DNA from: Angustibacter sp. Root456 | GTDB taxonomy: Bacteria; Actinomycetota; Actinomycetes; Actinomycetales; Angustibacteraceae | Direction of reading: 5' to 3' | Assembly: GCF_001426435.1 (NCBI RefSeq) | Contig: NZ_LMER01000019.1 | Coordinates: 190,338-249,090, forward strand | Length of the DNA stretch: 58,753 nt | In this document: one piece after another, positions 26,288-34,376 of the stretch | Layout: the number at the start of each line of letters is the position of its first letter | How positions within the stretch are numbered: position 1 is the first letter of the stretch | Program-made: the position numbers and the translations under genes | The notes under the pieces: model-generated | The model's input: only the letters and a program-made list of their open reading frames with translations | The model's database searches: none | What the model was told of the DNA's origin: nothing

Positions 26288-26293
26288 GCGGCC

Positions 26294-27232
26294 ATGACCG
26301 AGACGACTGACGCGAGCGCGGCGCAGAGCAGCCCCCACCAGCCAGGCCACCCGAGGCTCACGAAGGCGGTCATCCCCGTCGCCGGGCTCGGCACGCGCTT
26401 CCTGCCGGCCACCAAGGCGATCCCCAAGGAGATGCTGCCGGTCGTCGACAAGCCCGCGATCCAGTACGTCGTCGAGGAGGCCGTGGGTGCCGGGCTGAAC
26501 GACGTCCTCATGGTGACCGGCCGCAACAAGGGCGCGCTGGAGGACCACTTCGACCGCCAGTGGGAGCTCGAGCAGGCCCTGGAGGCCAAGGGCGACCGCA
26601 ACCGGCTCGAGCGCGTGCAGGCCGCCACGGTGCTCGCCGACGTCCACTACATCCGGCAGGGCGACCCCAAGGGCCTCGGCCACGCCGTCCTCTGCGCCGC
26701 GCAGCACGTCGGCGACCAGCCCTTCGCGGTGCTGCTCGGTGACGACCTCATCGACCCGCGCGACCCCCTGCTCACCACGATGCTGCAGGTGCAGGCCGAG
26801 CGCGGTGGCAGCGTCATCGCGCTGCTCGAGGTGCCGCGCGACCAGGTGAACCTCTACGGGTGCGCCGCCATCGAGGGCGACGCGGACGCCGACGGTGCCG
26901 TCGTCAAGGTCACTGACCTGGTCGAGAAGCCGGCTCCTGAGGAGGCGCCGAGCAACCTGGCCCTCATCGGGCGCTACGTGCTGCACCCGGCGGTCTTCGA
27001 CGTCCTGAGGCGCACCAAGCCGGGCCGCGGCAACGAGATCCAGGTCACCGACGCGCTGCACGAGCTCGCGGGCATGCCCGCCGACGAGGGCGGCGGGGTG
27101 TGGGGCGTGGTGTTCCGGGGCCGCCGCTACGACACCGGTGACCGGCTCAGCTACCTGAAGGCCGTCGTCCAGCTCGGCGAGGAGCACGAGGAGTTCGGCG
27201 CGGAGTTCGCGCGCTGGCTGAGGTCGCGCTGA
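26294..27232 (+). CDS. galU: UTP-glucose-1-phosphate uridylyltransferase GalU
   Basis: A 312-aa enzyme making UDP-glucose for glycolipids, trehalose and cell-wall polymers. The nucleotidyltransferase signature is VAGLGTRFLPATKAIPKEMLPV, followed by DKPAIQYVVEEA, then GLGHAVLCA, GDDLID and LVEKPAPEEAPSNLALIGRYVL. It is the first gene of a tightly packed run; its TGA shares one base with the ATG of glp. Confidence 0.95.
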   Translation: MTETTDASAAQSSPHQPGHPRLTKAVIPVAGLGTRFLPATKAIPKEMLPVVDKPAIQYVVEEAVGAGLNDVLMVTGRNKGALEDHFDRQWELEQALEAKGDRNRLERVQAATVLADVHYIRQGDPKGLGHAVLCAAQHVGDQPFAVLLGDDLIDPRDPLLTTMLQVQAERGGSVIALLEVPRDQVNLYGCAAIEGDADADGAVVKVTDLVEKPAPEEAPSNLALIGRYVLHPAVFDVLRRTKPGRGNEIQVTDALHELAGMPADEGGGVWGVVFRGRRYDTGDRLSYLKAVVQLGEEHEEFGAEFARWLRSR

Positions 27233-28458
27233 TGATCAGCGTCGACGACCACCTGCAGCGCTGCCTGGCCGGCGTGCGCCCGCTGGAGCCGATCGAGCTG
27301 GGCCTGCTCGAGGCACAGGACTGCGTGCTCGCCGAGGACGTCGTCAGTCCGCTCGACCTGCCCGGCTTCGACAACTCCGCGATGGACGGCTACGCGGTGC
27401 GCGTCGACGACGTCGCCGCGGCGTCCGACGACAGCCCGGTGACGCTGCCGGTCGTGGCGGACATCCCCGCGGGTTCCATCGACCACCTGCGGCTGGCCGA
27501 CGGGCAGGCGATGCGCATCATGACCGGCGCGCCCGTGCCTGCAGGCGCCGAGGCGGTCGTGCCGGTCGAGGCCAGCGACGGGGGCGTGCGAGCGGTCGAG
27601 CTGCGAGCCGGAGCCTCGAGCGGCCAGCACGTGCGGCGCGTGGGCACCGACGTGCGCACCGGCGACGTCGTCCTGCGGGCGGGAGTGTCGCTCGGCCCGG
27701 CCCAGCTGGCGCTGCTCGCGGCCGTCGGCCGGGCGCGGGTGCGGGTGCACGCCCGCCCGCGCGTGGTGGTCCTGTCGACCGGCAGCGAGCTCGTCGAACC
27801 CGGCACGACGCCCGGCTTCGGCCAGGTCGTCGACAGCAACGGCGTGATGCTGACGGCGGCGGCGATCGACGCCGGAGCCCGGCCCTACCGCGTGGGACTC
27901 GTGCGCGACGAGCCGGGCACGTTCCTGCAGACCCTCACCGACCAGCTGGTGCGCGCTGACGTCGTCGTCACGACGGGCGGCGTGAGCGCCGGCGCCTACG
28001 ACACCGTCAAGGAGGTGCTGCGCGGCCTGGGCACGGTGTGGTTCGGCAAGGTGGCCATGCAGCCGGGCATGCCGCAGGGCTTCGGCACGGTGGGGCCCGA
28101 CGAGACGCCGATCTTCACCTTGCCCGGCAACCCCGTGAGCGCCTACGTGTCGTTCGAGATGTTCGTGCGTCCGGCGATCCGCAAGATGGCCGGGCACCGC
28201 AGCCTGTTCCGGCGCAGCGAGACCGCAGTGGCCCTGGAGTCGTGGTCGGCGCCGCGGGGCAAGCTGCAGCTGGCCCGGGTCGAGCTCGGGACGTCGGACG
28301 ACGGACGCCGGGTGGCCCGGCTGGCGGGCGGTCAGGGCTCCTACGTGCTCGGTGGGCTCGCTCGCGCCGGCGCGCTGGCCGTGGTGCCCGAGGACGTCAC
28401 GCGCGTCGAGGAGGGCGACGAGGTGCAGTGCCTGGTGCTCGACCGGAGGGCCCGATGA
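27232..28458 (+). CDS. glp: Gephyrin-like MoeA/Glp protein
   Basis: A 408-aa member of the MoeA/gephyrin family. Domains: FDNSAMDGYAVR near residue 48, RIMTGAPVPAGAEAVVPVE, the MPT-binding motif TTGGVSAGAYD (about 245-255) and LPGNPVSAY. Classical MoeA inserts molybdenum into molybdopterin. In actinobacteria the copy next to galU and sepX (Glp) is known from Corynebacterium as a divisome component that binds FtsZ and the membrane protein GlpR. The neighbours here (moaC, mog and sepX) fit both roles; by synteny I favour Glp. It overlaps galU and moaC. Confidence 0.88.
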   Translation: MISVDDHLQRCLAGVRPLEPIELGLLEAQDCVLAEDVVSPLDLPGFDNSAMDGYAVRVDDVAAASDDSPVTLPVVADIPAGSIDHLRLADGQAMRIMTGAPVPAGAEAVVPVEASDGGVRAVELRAGASSGQHVRRVGTDVRTGDVVLRAGVSLGPAQLALLAAVGRARVRVHARPRVVVLSTGSELVEPGTTPGFGQVVDSNGVMLTAAAIDAGARPYRVGLVRDEPGTFLQTLTDQLVRADVVVTTGGVSAGAYDTVKEVLRGLGTVWFGKVAMQPGMPQGFGTVGPDETPIFTLPGNPVSAYVSFEMFVRPAIRKMAGHRSLFRRSETAVALESWSAPRGKLQLARVELGTSDDGRRVARLAGGQGSYVLGGLARAGALAVVPEDVTRVEEGDEVQCLVLDRRAR

Positions 28459-28982
28459 GCGAACCGCCGAGCCGCGAGTCAGGCGAGGCCCCGCGCCTGA
28501 CGCACGTCGACGAGCGGGGCGTCGCGCGCATGGTCGACGTGTCGGGCAAGGCGGTGACGGCGCGCGAGGCGTCGGCCCGCGGCCGCGTGCTGCTGTCGGC
28601 CGACGCCGTGGCGGCGCTGCGCGACGGCACCGTGCCCAAGGGGGACGCCCTGGCCGTGGCCCGCATCGCCGGGCTGCAGGCCGCGAAGCTCACCCCCACG
28701 CTCGTGCCGCTCGCGCACCCGATCGCCGTCCACGGCGTCGTGGTCGAGCTCGACGTGGCCGACGACGGCGTCGACATCGCGGCCACCGTGCGCACCGCCG
28801 ACCGCACGGGCATCGAGATGGAGGCGCTCACCTGCGTCACCGTCGCCGCCCTCGCACTGGTCGACATGGTGAAGGCCGTCGACAAGCACGCGCGCATCAC
28901 CGATGTCCGCGTGACCGCCAAGTCCGGTGGGCGGTCGGGCGACTGGCGCGAGGAGGCCGACGCCGGCGAGGGGGCCTGGTGA
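28455..28982 (+). CDS. moaC: Cyclic pyranopterin monophosphate synthase MoaC
   Basis: A 175-aa enzyme of molybdenum-cofactor synthesis that completes formation of cyclic pyranopterin monophosphate after MoaA. Family landmarks are LTHVDERGVARMVDVSGK at the N-terminus, KLTPTLVPLAHP, GIEMEALTCVTVAALALVDM and KAVDKHARITDVRVTAKSGG. It starts at the ATG overlapping the glp stop. MoaA is not in the window and must be elsewhere if the pathway is complete. Confidence 0.93.
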   Translation: MSEPPSRESGEAPRLTHVDERGVARMVDVSGKAVTAREASARGRVLLSADAVAALRDGTVPKGDALAVARIAGLQAAKLTPTLVPLAHPIAVHGVVVELDVADDGVDIAATVRTADRTGIEMEALTCVTVAALALVDMVKAVDKHARITDVRVTAKSGGRSGDWREEADAGEGAW

Positions 28983-29449
28983 AGGCTGTCGTCATCACGG
29001 CGTCGAACCGCGCCGCTGCGGGGGTGTACGCCGACCGTGGCGGCCCGATCCTCGTCGAAGGCCTGCGAGAGCTGGGTTTCGACGTCGGTGACCCCGTGGT
29101 CGTGCCGGACGGCGACCCGGTGGAGCAGGCGCTGCGCGCCGCCGTCGCGGACGACGTCGAGGTGGTGCTCACCACCGGCGGTACCGGCCTGACACCGGGT
29201 GACCTGACGCCCGAGGTGACCCGCCGCGTGCTCGATCGCGAGGCACCGGGGATCGCCGAGGCGATCCGCGCGTACGGCGTGGCCGGCGGCGTGCCCACGG
29301 CGATGCTGTCGCGCGGTGTGGCCGGGTTCGCCGGCCGCACGCTCTTGGTCAACCTGCCCGGCTCGTCCGGCGGGTGCCGCGACGGACTGGCGGTGCTGCG
29401 GCCGGTGCTCGTGCACGCGGTGGAGCAGGTGCGCGGCGGCGACCACTGA
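28979..29449 (+). CDS. mog: Molybdopterin adenylyltransferase Mog/MoaB-like
   Basis: A 156-aa protein adenylating molybdopterin before metal insertion. It begins MKAVVITASNRAAAGVYADRGGPIL and contains the MPT-binding signature LTTGGTGLTPGDLTPE and LVNLPGSSGGCRDGL. GTG at 28979 overlaps the moaC stop, and its own stop overlaps the rimJ start. In some species the MoaB-type homologue is inactive, so activity is inferred from family. Confidence 0.9.
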   Translation: MKAVVITASNRAAAGVYADRGGPILVEGLRELGFDVGDPVVVPDGDPVEQALRAAVADDVEVVLTTGGTGLTPGDLTPEVTRRVLDREAPGIAEAIRAYGVAGGVPTAMLSRGVAGFAGRTLLVNLPGSSGGCRDGLAVLRPVLVHAVEQVRGGDH

Positions 29450-30045
29450 TGAGCTGGCCGGTGACGCTGTCGCACGGGCCGGTGGGGCTGCGGCCGCTGC
29501 GTCAGCGCGACCTCGGTCGCTGGCGCGAGCTGCGCGTGGCCAACCGGCAGTGGCTCGAGCCCTGGGAGGCCACGCCCCCGGACCCGACGGTGCCCGCGCT
29601 GTCGTTCCGGCGCATGGTGCGCCAGCTCTCGCAAGAGGCGCGCGCCGGCCGGGCGCTGCCGTTCGCCATCACCTACCAGGGCGAGATGGTGGGCCAGCTC
29701 TCGGTGGCCGGCGTCGCCTGGGGGTCGCTGTGCTCCGGCCACATCGGGTACTGGGTGTCGCGGCACGTCGCCGGCCGCGGCATCGCGCCGACGGCGGTGG
29801 CGCTCGCCACCGACTACTGCCTGCTGACCATGGGGTTGCACCGGATCGAGATCAACATCCGCCCCGAGAACGCCGCGAGCCTGCGCGTCGTGGCCAAGCT
29901 GGGGCTGCGCGACGAGGGCCTGCGCCGGCAGTACCTGCACATCGACGGGGCCTGGCGCGACCACCGCAGCTTCGCCGTCACGCGCGAGGAGCTGGAATCG
30001 GGCGGTCTCCTGGCTCGGCTGGCGGACCAGCCCGCCAGCGGCTGA
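29449..30045 (+). CDS. rimJ: GNAT acetyltransferase, RimJ/RimL type
   Basis: A 198-aa acetyltransferase of the RimJ/RimL branch, which modifies N-terminal amino groups of ribosomal proteins or other acceptors. Visible motifs are VGLRPLRQRDLGRWRELR, HIGYWVSRHVAGRGIAPTAV (acetyl-CoA loop) and LHRIEINIRPENAASLRVVAKLG. It is the last gene of the galU-glp-moaC-mog run; all junctions overlap by 1-4 nt. The position before sepX is conserved in actinobacteria. Substrate unknown. Confidence 0.88.
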   Translation: MSWPVTLSHGPVGLRPLRQRDLGRWRELRVANRQWLEPWEATPPDPTVPALSFRRMVRQLSQEARAGRALPFAITYQGEMVGQLSVAGVAWGSLCSGHIGYWVSRHVAGRGIAPTAVALATDYCLLTMGLHRIEINIRPENAASLRVVAKLGLRDEGLRRQYLHIDGAWRDHRSFAVTREELESGGLLARLADQPASG

Positions 30046-30124
30046 TCACCGACTTTCACAACAACCACACGAGTATCGCTGCGACACACCGGCCGACGTC
30101 CGTGAATGCTTGTCGCCACGCGCC

Positions 30125-30130
30125 TACCGT
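30125..30130 (+). promoter_or_regulatory. Probable -10 hexamer TACCGT
   Basis: TACCGT ends 8 nt before GTG 30139. This favours that codon over GTG 30133, only 2 nt from the hexamer, and over an upstream in-frame start at 30106. Confidence 0.55.
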
Positions 30131-30138
30131 CTGTGACC

Positions 30139-31047
30139 GTGGACCCGAGCAGCCTGATCTTCGTCGTCATCGTGGCGATCTGGGCCGCCTACCTGCTCGG
30201 CCACTGGGTCCGCCGCCGAGACCAGGTCGCCACGGTGCGCTCGGTCGACCGGTTCTCCGAGGCCATGCGGGTGCTCGAGCGGCGTCCGGCTGTCCGGTCG
30301 GTGCCGCTGTCACGTCCGAACCCGCGCTCCTACGTCGTGGCGCCGGCGCGACCCGCCGCCCCGCAGGTGTCGGTGAAGCGGGCCCCCGTCGTCGCCGCAC
30401 GGCCAGCTGCCGCGCCAGCGGCCCGCTCGCTCGACGCGCCGCTCGCTGGCCGGGCCGGCCGGACCCCGCGCCGCGGCAACGTCGTGCGCGCCGCCCTGCT
30501 GCTCGCCCTGCTGGTGCTCGCGCCGGTGACGTGGCTGCTCGCCCTGCTCACCCAGGCCGTCGCCTGGTGGATGGGCGCACTGGTGACCCTGGCGCTCGCA
30601 GGTGTCGTCGCCGAGCTGCGCCAGCGGGCTCGCCGGGCGCGTGACCTGGCGCGCCGTCGCCAGCGCATCGAGCGACGCAGCCAGTCGCAGGCTCGGCGCC
30701 AGACGCGCCGCCAGGTCGTCGGCGACGTCGTCGCGGCCCACCGCGAGCGCGGCGTGGCCGCACCTCGCCAGCCCGACGCGGCCGAGTCGCAGCCGGCCGA
30801 GGTCACGCCCGACCAGCCGGCGGACGACGGCTGGCAGCCGGTGCCGGTGCCGCCGCCGACGTACACGCTGAAGCCCAAGGCGCCGGCGCGCACCCGCCCT
30901 GTCGTGCCGGCCCAAACACGGACCGCGGCCGACGAGCCCGCCGCCACGGCCCCGGCGCCGGCCGCTCCGGTGGCGCCGCCCGCGCCGTCGGTTCCGGCGT
31001 TCGACCTCGACGAGATCCTCGAGCGCCGGATCGCCTCGGGCAGCTGA
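30139..31047 (+). CDS. sepX: SepX/GlpR-like divisome membrane protein
   Basis: A 302-aa protein with an N-terminal membrane helix (MDPSSLIFVVIVAIWAAYLLGHW), a basic segment RRRDQVATVRSVDRFSEAMRVLERR, two more hydrophobic helices (about residues 120-158), an Arg/Gln-rich helical stretch and a long Pro/Ala-rich tail ending FDLDEILERRIASG. This layout and the position after rimJ match the actinobacterial divisome protein called SepX in Streptomyces and GlpR in Corynebacterium, which stabilises FtsZ rings and binds Glp. Both partners are therefore within 3 kb. Confidence 0.82.
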   Translation: MDPSSLIFVVIVAIWAAYLLGHWVRRRDQVATVRSVDRFSEAMRVLERRPAVRSVPLSRPNPRSYVVAPARPAAPQVSVKRAPVVAARPAAAPAARSLDAPLAGRAGRTPRRGNVVRAALLLALLVLAPVTWLLALLTQAVAWWMGALVTLALAGVVAELRQRARRARDLARRRQRIERRSQSQARRQTRRQVVGDVVAAHRERGVAAPRQPDAAESQPAEVTPDQPADDGWQPVPVPPPTYTLKPKAPARTRPVVPAQTRTAADEPAATAPAPAAPVAPPAPSVPAFDLDEILERRIASGS

Positions 31048-31058
31048 GCCCGCGTCCG

Positions 31059-31379
31059 TCAGGCGACGTACAGCTTGCGCAGGCGCTCGGTGATCTCCCA
31101 CCGGGTGCGCTCACCGGCGTGCAGCCGCACCAGCGCTCCGGGACGCAGCTGCACGCTGCTGCCGTCGTCGAACGTCACGGTGCCCGCGCCCGAGAGCACG
31201 ACGAACAGCTCGTCAACCTCGATGTCGGTGTCGACGCCCGGGCCGGCCTCCCACAGCCCGACGCTGACGCCCGCGTGCGTGGCGAGCTCGCGGTCGGCGC
31301 AGGCCAGGGCGTCCGTGGCGGGCGCTCCCAGGTCGAGGTGGGGGACGTCGGCGCAGACGACGCGCGGCAGGTCGGGCAC
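31059..31379 (-). CDS. Small cupin-domain protein
   Basis: A 106-aa single-domain cupin. The two cupin motifs are seen as GPGVDTDIEVDELFVVLSG and VQLRPGALVRLHAGERTRWEI. One metal-ligand His is replaced by Asp (DTDIEVDE instead of HxH), so metal binding is uncertain. GTG 31379 has GGAG about 6 nt upstream. It is convergent with sepX (12 nt apart). Function unknown. Confidence 0.75.
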   Translation of the reverse strand: MPDLPRVVCADVPHLDLGAPATDALACADRELATHAGVSVGLWEAGPGVDTDIEVDELFVVLSGAGTVTFDDGSSVQLRPGALVRLHAGERTRWEITERLRKLYVA

Positions 31380-31493
31380 GGGCGCTCCAAGGGGTGCGGC
31401 GGGAGGGCCAAGCCACGAGCATCGCGCACCGCACGGCACGGGGTGGCCGGTCCCGAGCACTCGCCGCGGACTGCTAACCTTGTCGTCGTTCCA

Positions 31494-31566
31494 GGGGCTG
31501 TGGCGCAGCTGGTAGCGCACCTCGTTCGCAACGAGGGGGTCAGGGGTTCGAGTCCCCTCAGCTCCA
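31494..31566 (+). tRNA. tRNA-Ala (anticodon CGC)
   Basis: A 73-nt cloverleaf: acceptor GGGGCTG pairs with CAGCTCC (one G-T pair), the anticodon stem CCTCG/CGAGG holds loop TTCGCAA with anticodon CGC at 31527-31529, and the T arm has GTTCGAGTC. The discriminator A is followed by CCC rather than CCA, so the CCA end must be added enzymatically. It reads GCG, a codon heavily used here. Confidence 0.96.
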
Positions 31567-31613
31567 CCCAAGATCGAGTTCTGCCGCCCGACGCCGCCGG
31601 CGCTGACCCGCAC

Positions 31614-31619
31614 TACAGT
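31614..31619 (+). promoter_or_regulatory. Leaderless -10 hexamer TACAGT
   Basis: TACAGT ends 6 nt before the ATG at 31626. Confidence 0.6.
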
Positions 31620-31625
31620 TCCGCG

Positions 31626-32012
31626 ATGCAGATGAAGCTCGAGGTCGTCCCGCTGCCCGTCTCGGACGTCGAGCGCAGCCTCGCGTTCTACCGCGACGCC
31701 GTCGGGTTCCACCTCGACCACGACGTCTCGCCGGGCAACGGAATGCGGGTGATCCAGCTGACGCCGCCCGGCTCGGCGTGCTCGGTGGTGTTCGGTGTCG
31801 GCATCGACGACGGCTCGGTGCCGCCCGGTTCCGTGCGCAACCTGCACCTGGTCGTCGACGACGTCGAGGCGGCCCGCGCGCCGCTCGCCGAGCGAGGGGT
31901 CGACGTCAGCGACGTCGTCGACCTCGGTGGCGTGAAGTACGCGTTCTTCGCCGACCCGGACGGCAACTCCTGGGCGCTGCAGGAGATCAGCGCGAGCGCT
32001 CAGCGTCCCTGA
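31626..32012 (+). CDS. VOC-superfamily (glyoxalase-like) protein
   Basis: A 128-aa protein with the paired beta-alpha-beta-beta-beta modules of the vicinal oxygen chelate fold: LEVVPLPVSDVERSLAFYRDAVGFHLD and LHLVVDDVEAARAPLAERGVDVS, ending KYAFFADPDGNSWALQE. Members include glyoxalase I, dioxygenases and bleomycin-binding proteins; this one is not assignable further. The leaderless -10 defines the start. Confidence 0.85.
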   Translation: MQMKLEVVPLPVSDVERSLAFYRDAVGFHLDHDVSPGNGMRVIQLTPPGSACSVVFGVGIDDGSVPPGSVRNLHLVVDDVEAARAPLAERGVDVSDVVDLGGVKYAFFADPDGNSWALQEISASAQRP

Positions 32013-32094
32013 CCGGCCGGCTGAGGCCGAGGGGTCCTTCAGCCCTGGCCCGGCGGGGTCGACGTCACTGACGCTGGGCTCAGGAGGTGTCGTG

Positions 32095-32517
32095 ATGACG
32101 AGCTCGTACGCCCCACCGACCGACGCGCGTCCTGGCCTGCGCGTGCTGGTGCAAGCCCTGTCCGCTGCCGTGGCCGCGGCCTACCTGGTGCTGTTCTTCC
32201 TCGTCCGCACGGCGGAGCGCGGCGAGCCCGAGAACACCTTCGGCGCGTACCTGTTCCTGTTCCTCGCCTACGCGGCCTGCGCTGTCGCGCTCAGAATCTG
32301 GTGGGGGCCGGTCGTCGCGCTGCTCGGCGCGGCGCTGCAGCTGGCGGTGCTCGCGCTGTTCGTCGTCTTCGGCGTGGGACTGCTCGGCCCCGGCGTCTTC
32401 GCCTACGACGCGGTGCGGCACCTGCACATGCCGGTGTGGGCGGTGTTCATCACGGCGGCCCAGGTCGTCCTGCTCACGGTTCTGGTGCGGCTCGCCGTTG
32501 TCGGACGCCGTCACTAG
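32095..32517 (+). CDS. Small four-helix membrane protein
   Basis: A 140-aa protein with four predicted membrane helices (about residues 17-38, 48-68, 72-92 and 110-136) and no recognised domain. AGGAGG lies 7 nt before ATG 32095; a GTG one codon earlier is also possible. It is followed after 10 nt by the TIGR03086 gene, which has its own -10 hexamer inside this gene's last codons. Confidence 0.65.
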   Translation: MTSSYAPPTDARPGLRVLVQALSAAVAAAYLVLFFLVRTAERGEPENTFGAYLFLFLAYAACAVALRIWWGPVVALLGAALQLAVLALFVVFGVGLLGPGVFAYDAVRHLHMPVWAVFITAAQVVLLTVLVRLAVVGRRH

Positions 32518-32520
32518 TCT
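32515..32520 (+). promoter_or_regulatory. Leaderless -10 hexamer TAGTCT
   Basis: TAGTCT ends 7 nt before the ATG at 32528 and overlaps the stop codon of the preceding gene. Confidence 0.6.
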
Positions 32521-32527
32521 GCGCGGC

Positions 32528-33064
32528 ATGGCTGACGACGTCGCGTTGCTGGAGTCCGTGCTCACCAAGACCGAGGCGCTGATCAGCGAGGTCGGGCCCG
32601 AGCAGCAGCTGCTGCGCACTCCCTGCCCCGACCTCGACGTCCGTCACCTCGTCGACCACCTGGTGGGGTGGGCGCGCGAATGCGCCCGCCGGGTCACCGG
32701 GCAGGAGTCGAGCGAGGACCCCAACGCCTACCGCAGCGACGACCCAGCGCGCGAGTTCGAGCAGGCGGCGGCCCGGCTGGTTAGCGGCCTGCGTGAGACC
32801 GACCAGCCCGCCATGCCCCCGGGCATGCTGCTGATGGAGTTCATCACCCACGGGTGGGACCTCGCCACCGCCACCGGCGAGCCGGTCACCTACTCCGACG
32901 CCGAGGCCGACACCGCCTTGGCCACGGGGCGCACGATGCTGAGACCGGACTACCGCGGCGACTCCTTCGGGCCCGAGGTCGACCCGCCGGACGACGCCAC
33001 CGCCGTCGAGCGACTGGTGGCCTTCCTCGGCCGCGACCCCGGGTGGCACGCCACCAGCGACTGA
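32528..33064 (+). CDS. TIGR03086-family DinB/maleylpyruvate isomerase-like protein
   Basis: A 178-aa protein of the actinobacterial TIGR03086 group, a DinB-like four-helix fold related to mycothiol-dependent maleylpyruvate isomerase. Markers are TPCPDLDVRHLVDHLVGW (metal-ligand His residues) and MEFITHGWDLATATGE. These proteins probably use a divalent metal and mycothiol as cosubstrate, but no reaction is established for this branch. Confidence 0.85.
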   Translation: MADDVALLESVLTKTEALISEVGPEQQLLRTPCPDLDVRHLVDHLVGWARECARRVTGQESSEDPNAYRSDDPAREFEQAAARLVSGLRETDQPAMPPGMLLMEFITHGWDLATATGEPVTYSDAEADTALATGRTMLRPDYRGDSFGPEVDPPDDATAVERLVAFLGRDPGWHATSD

Positions 33065-33067
33065 GCG

Positions 33068-33094
33068 TGTCACATCCGGCGCGGCTGTCCGGTC
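33068..33094 (+). promoter_or_regulatory. ECF41-type promoter (TGTCACA-N16-GGTC)
   Basis: TGTCACA at 33068-33074, 16 nt, then GGTC at 33091-33094. The published ECF41 target motif is TGTCACA-N16-CGTC. The same arrangement recurs at 34377. It would drive the 75-aa gene and possibly the sigma-factor gene after it. Confidence 0.6.
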
Positions 33095-33102
33095 GAGGTC
33101 AC

Positions 33103-33330
33103 ATGACCACCTACCAGCCCGGTGTCGACCTCGACGCCATCGCCGTCGAAGCCTGCGTCGAGCTCGACGCCGCCCACCTGGCCGAGCGCCAGGAGGAATC
33201 GCCCGACGACGGTGCCGCCGCACTCAACGCCGCCCTGCAGACCAGTGAGCTCGGCTACTACGAGGCCGAGCTCACCAGCCTGCGCGGCGCCGCGCTACTC
33301 GTGAGCGACGCCGAACGCGACGGGCGCTGA
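33103..33330 (+). CDS. Hypothetical 75-aa acidic protein
   Basis: A short, acidic, Ala/Glu-rich and probably helical protein (MTTYQPGVDLDAIAVEACVE through LTSLRGAALLVSDAERDGR). I do not recognise it. The start lies 8 nt after a predicted ECF41-type promoter and it precedes the ECF41 sigma gene, so it may be part of that regulon. A 15-bp tandem repeat starts 8 nt after its stop. Confidence 0.55.
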   Translation: MTTYQPGVDLDAIAVEACVELDAAHLAERQEESPDDGAAALNAALQTSELGYYEAELTSLRGAALLVSDAERDGR

Positions 33331-33337
33331 CCGCGGC

Positions 33338-33397
33338 GCACTGTCGTCCGGTGCGCTGTCGTCCGGTGCGCTGTCGTCCGGTGCACTGTCATCCGGC
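33338..33397. repeat. 15-bp tandem repeat, four copies
   Basis: Units begin at 33338, 33353, 33368 and 33383; consensus GCGCTGTCGTCCGGT. It fills most of the gap between the 75-aa gene and the sigma-factor gene. Confidence 0.9.
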
Positions 33398-33475
33398 GCG
33401 TCCCGGGTGCCACGATGGGCGCCGCCACCCCTCCACCGTCGGGACGACCGCCCATGACCCGCTCATGACCTGCCG

Positions 33476-34375
33476 ATGACCGCCCAGGACGTCGGCGACG
33501 CACGCCGTGACGAGCTGGACGCCGCCGTGGGAGAGTTCAACGCCTCGCGTCGCCGGCTGTTCGGCATCGCCTACCGCATGCTCGGCAGCGTCGCCGAGGC
33601 CGAGGACATCGTGCAGGAGGCGTGGCTGCGCTGGCAGCAGACCGACCGCTCCGACGTCCGCAACCCGGCCGCGTTCCTCACCACGGTGACGACGCGGCTG
33701 GCCCTCAACACGGTCGACTCCGCGCGCGTCCGGCGCGAGCAGTACGTCGGCCCGTGGCTGCCCGAGCCCGTCGACACCAGCGCCGACCCGAGCCTGGGCG
33801 CCGAGACGGCCGAGGCCCTCGAGCTGGCGGTGCTCCTGCTGCTCGAGCGGGTGCGGCCCGACCAGCGCGCCGCGTACGTCCTTCGCGAGGCCTTCGACTA
33901 CCCCTACGACGAGATCGCGGAGATCCTCGACACCTCGCCGGCCAACGCGCGTCAGCTCGTGAGCCGCGCGCGCAAGCACGTGCGGTCCGAGCGCCGTGAG
34001 CCGGTCGAGGCCGGCGAGCACCGACGCCTCCTCTCCGCCTTCGTCGACGCGGCTCGCACGGGCGACCTGGCCGGGCTCGAGCGGGTGCTCGCGGCCGACG
34101 TCGTCAGCACCTCCGACGGCGCCGGGCTGGCACCGCGCGCGGCCCGGCGTCCGGTGGAGGGACGCGAGACCGTCGCGCGCTTCGTGGCCGGGTTCGCCGG
34201 CGACTGGTGGTCCGGCACCACGCTCACGTGGGTCGAGACCAACGGCCGCCCGTCGGTGCTCGTGCAGCGCGGCGAGGAGCGGCTGGCGCTGCTCACCGTC
34301 GCCGTCTCGCAAGGGGGCATCGAGCAGCTGCTGTGGGTCATGGCGCCGGCCAAGCTCACCGCCGTCGCGCCCTGA
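33476..34375 (+). CDS. ECF41-family sigma factor with SnoaL-like C-terminal domain
   Basis: A 299-aa extracytoplasmic-function sigma factor. Region 2 contains ASRRRLFGIAYRMLGSVAEAEDIVQEAWLRW; region 4 is YDEIAEILDTSPANARQLVSRARKH. The linker motif WLPEP (94-98) and the NTF2/SnoaL-like extension (about 195-295) with DGAG and the final APAKL correspond to the ECF41 signatures WLPEP, DGGGK and NPDKL. ECF41 sigma factors have no separate anti-sigma factor; the extension itself modulates activity. They usually neighbour an oxidoreductase, epimerase or carboxymuconolactone decarboxylase, as seen in the next gene. Confidence 0.9.
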   Translation: MTAQDVGDARRDELDAAVGEFNASRRRLFGIAYRMLGSVAEAEDIVQEAWLRWQQTDRSDVRNPAAFLTTVTTRLALNTVDSARVRREQYVGPWLPEPVDTSADPSLGAETAEALELAVLLLLERVRPDQRAAYVLREAFDYPYDEIAEILDTSPANARQLVSRARKHVRSERREPVEAGEHRRLLSAFVDAARTGDLAGLERVLAADVVSTSDGAGLAPRAARRPVEGRETVARFVAGFAGDWWSGTTLTWVETNGRPSVLVQRGEERLALLTVAVSQGGIEQLLWVMAPAKLTAVAP

Positions 34376-34376
34376 C

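Noticed and set aside
31380-31847. Upstream extension of the cupin gene
   Set aside because: The frame runs antisense through the tRNA-Ala gene and the glyoxalase-like gene; GTG 31379 with GGAG upstream is a proper start.
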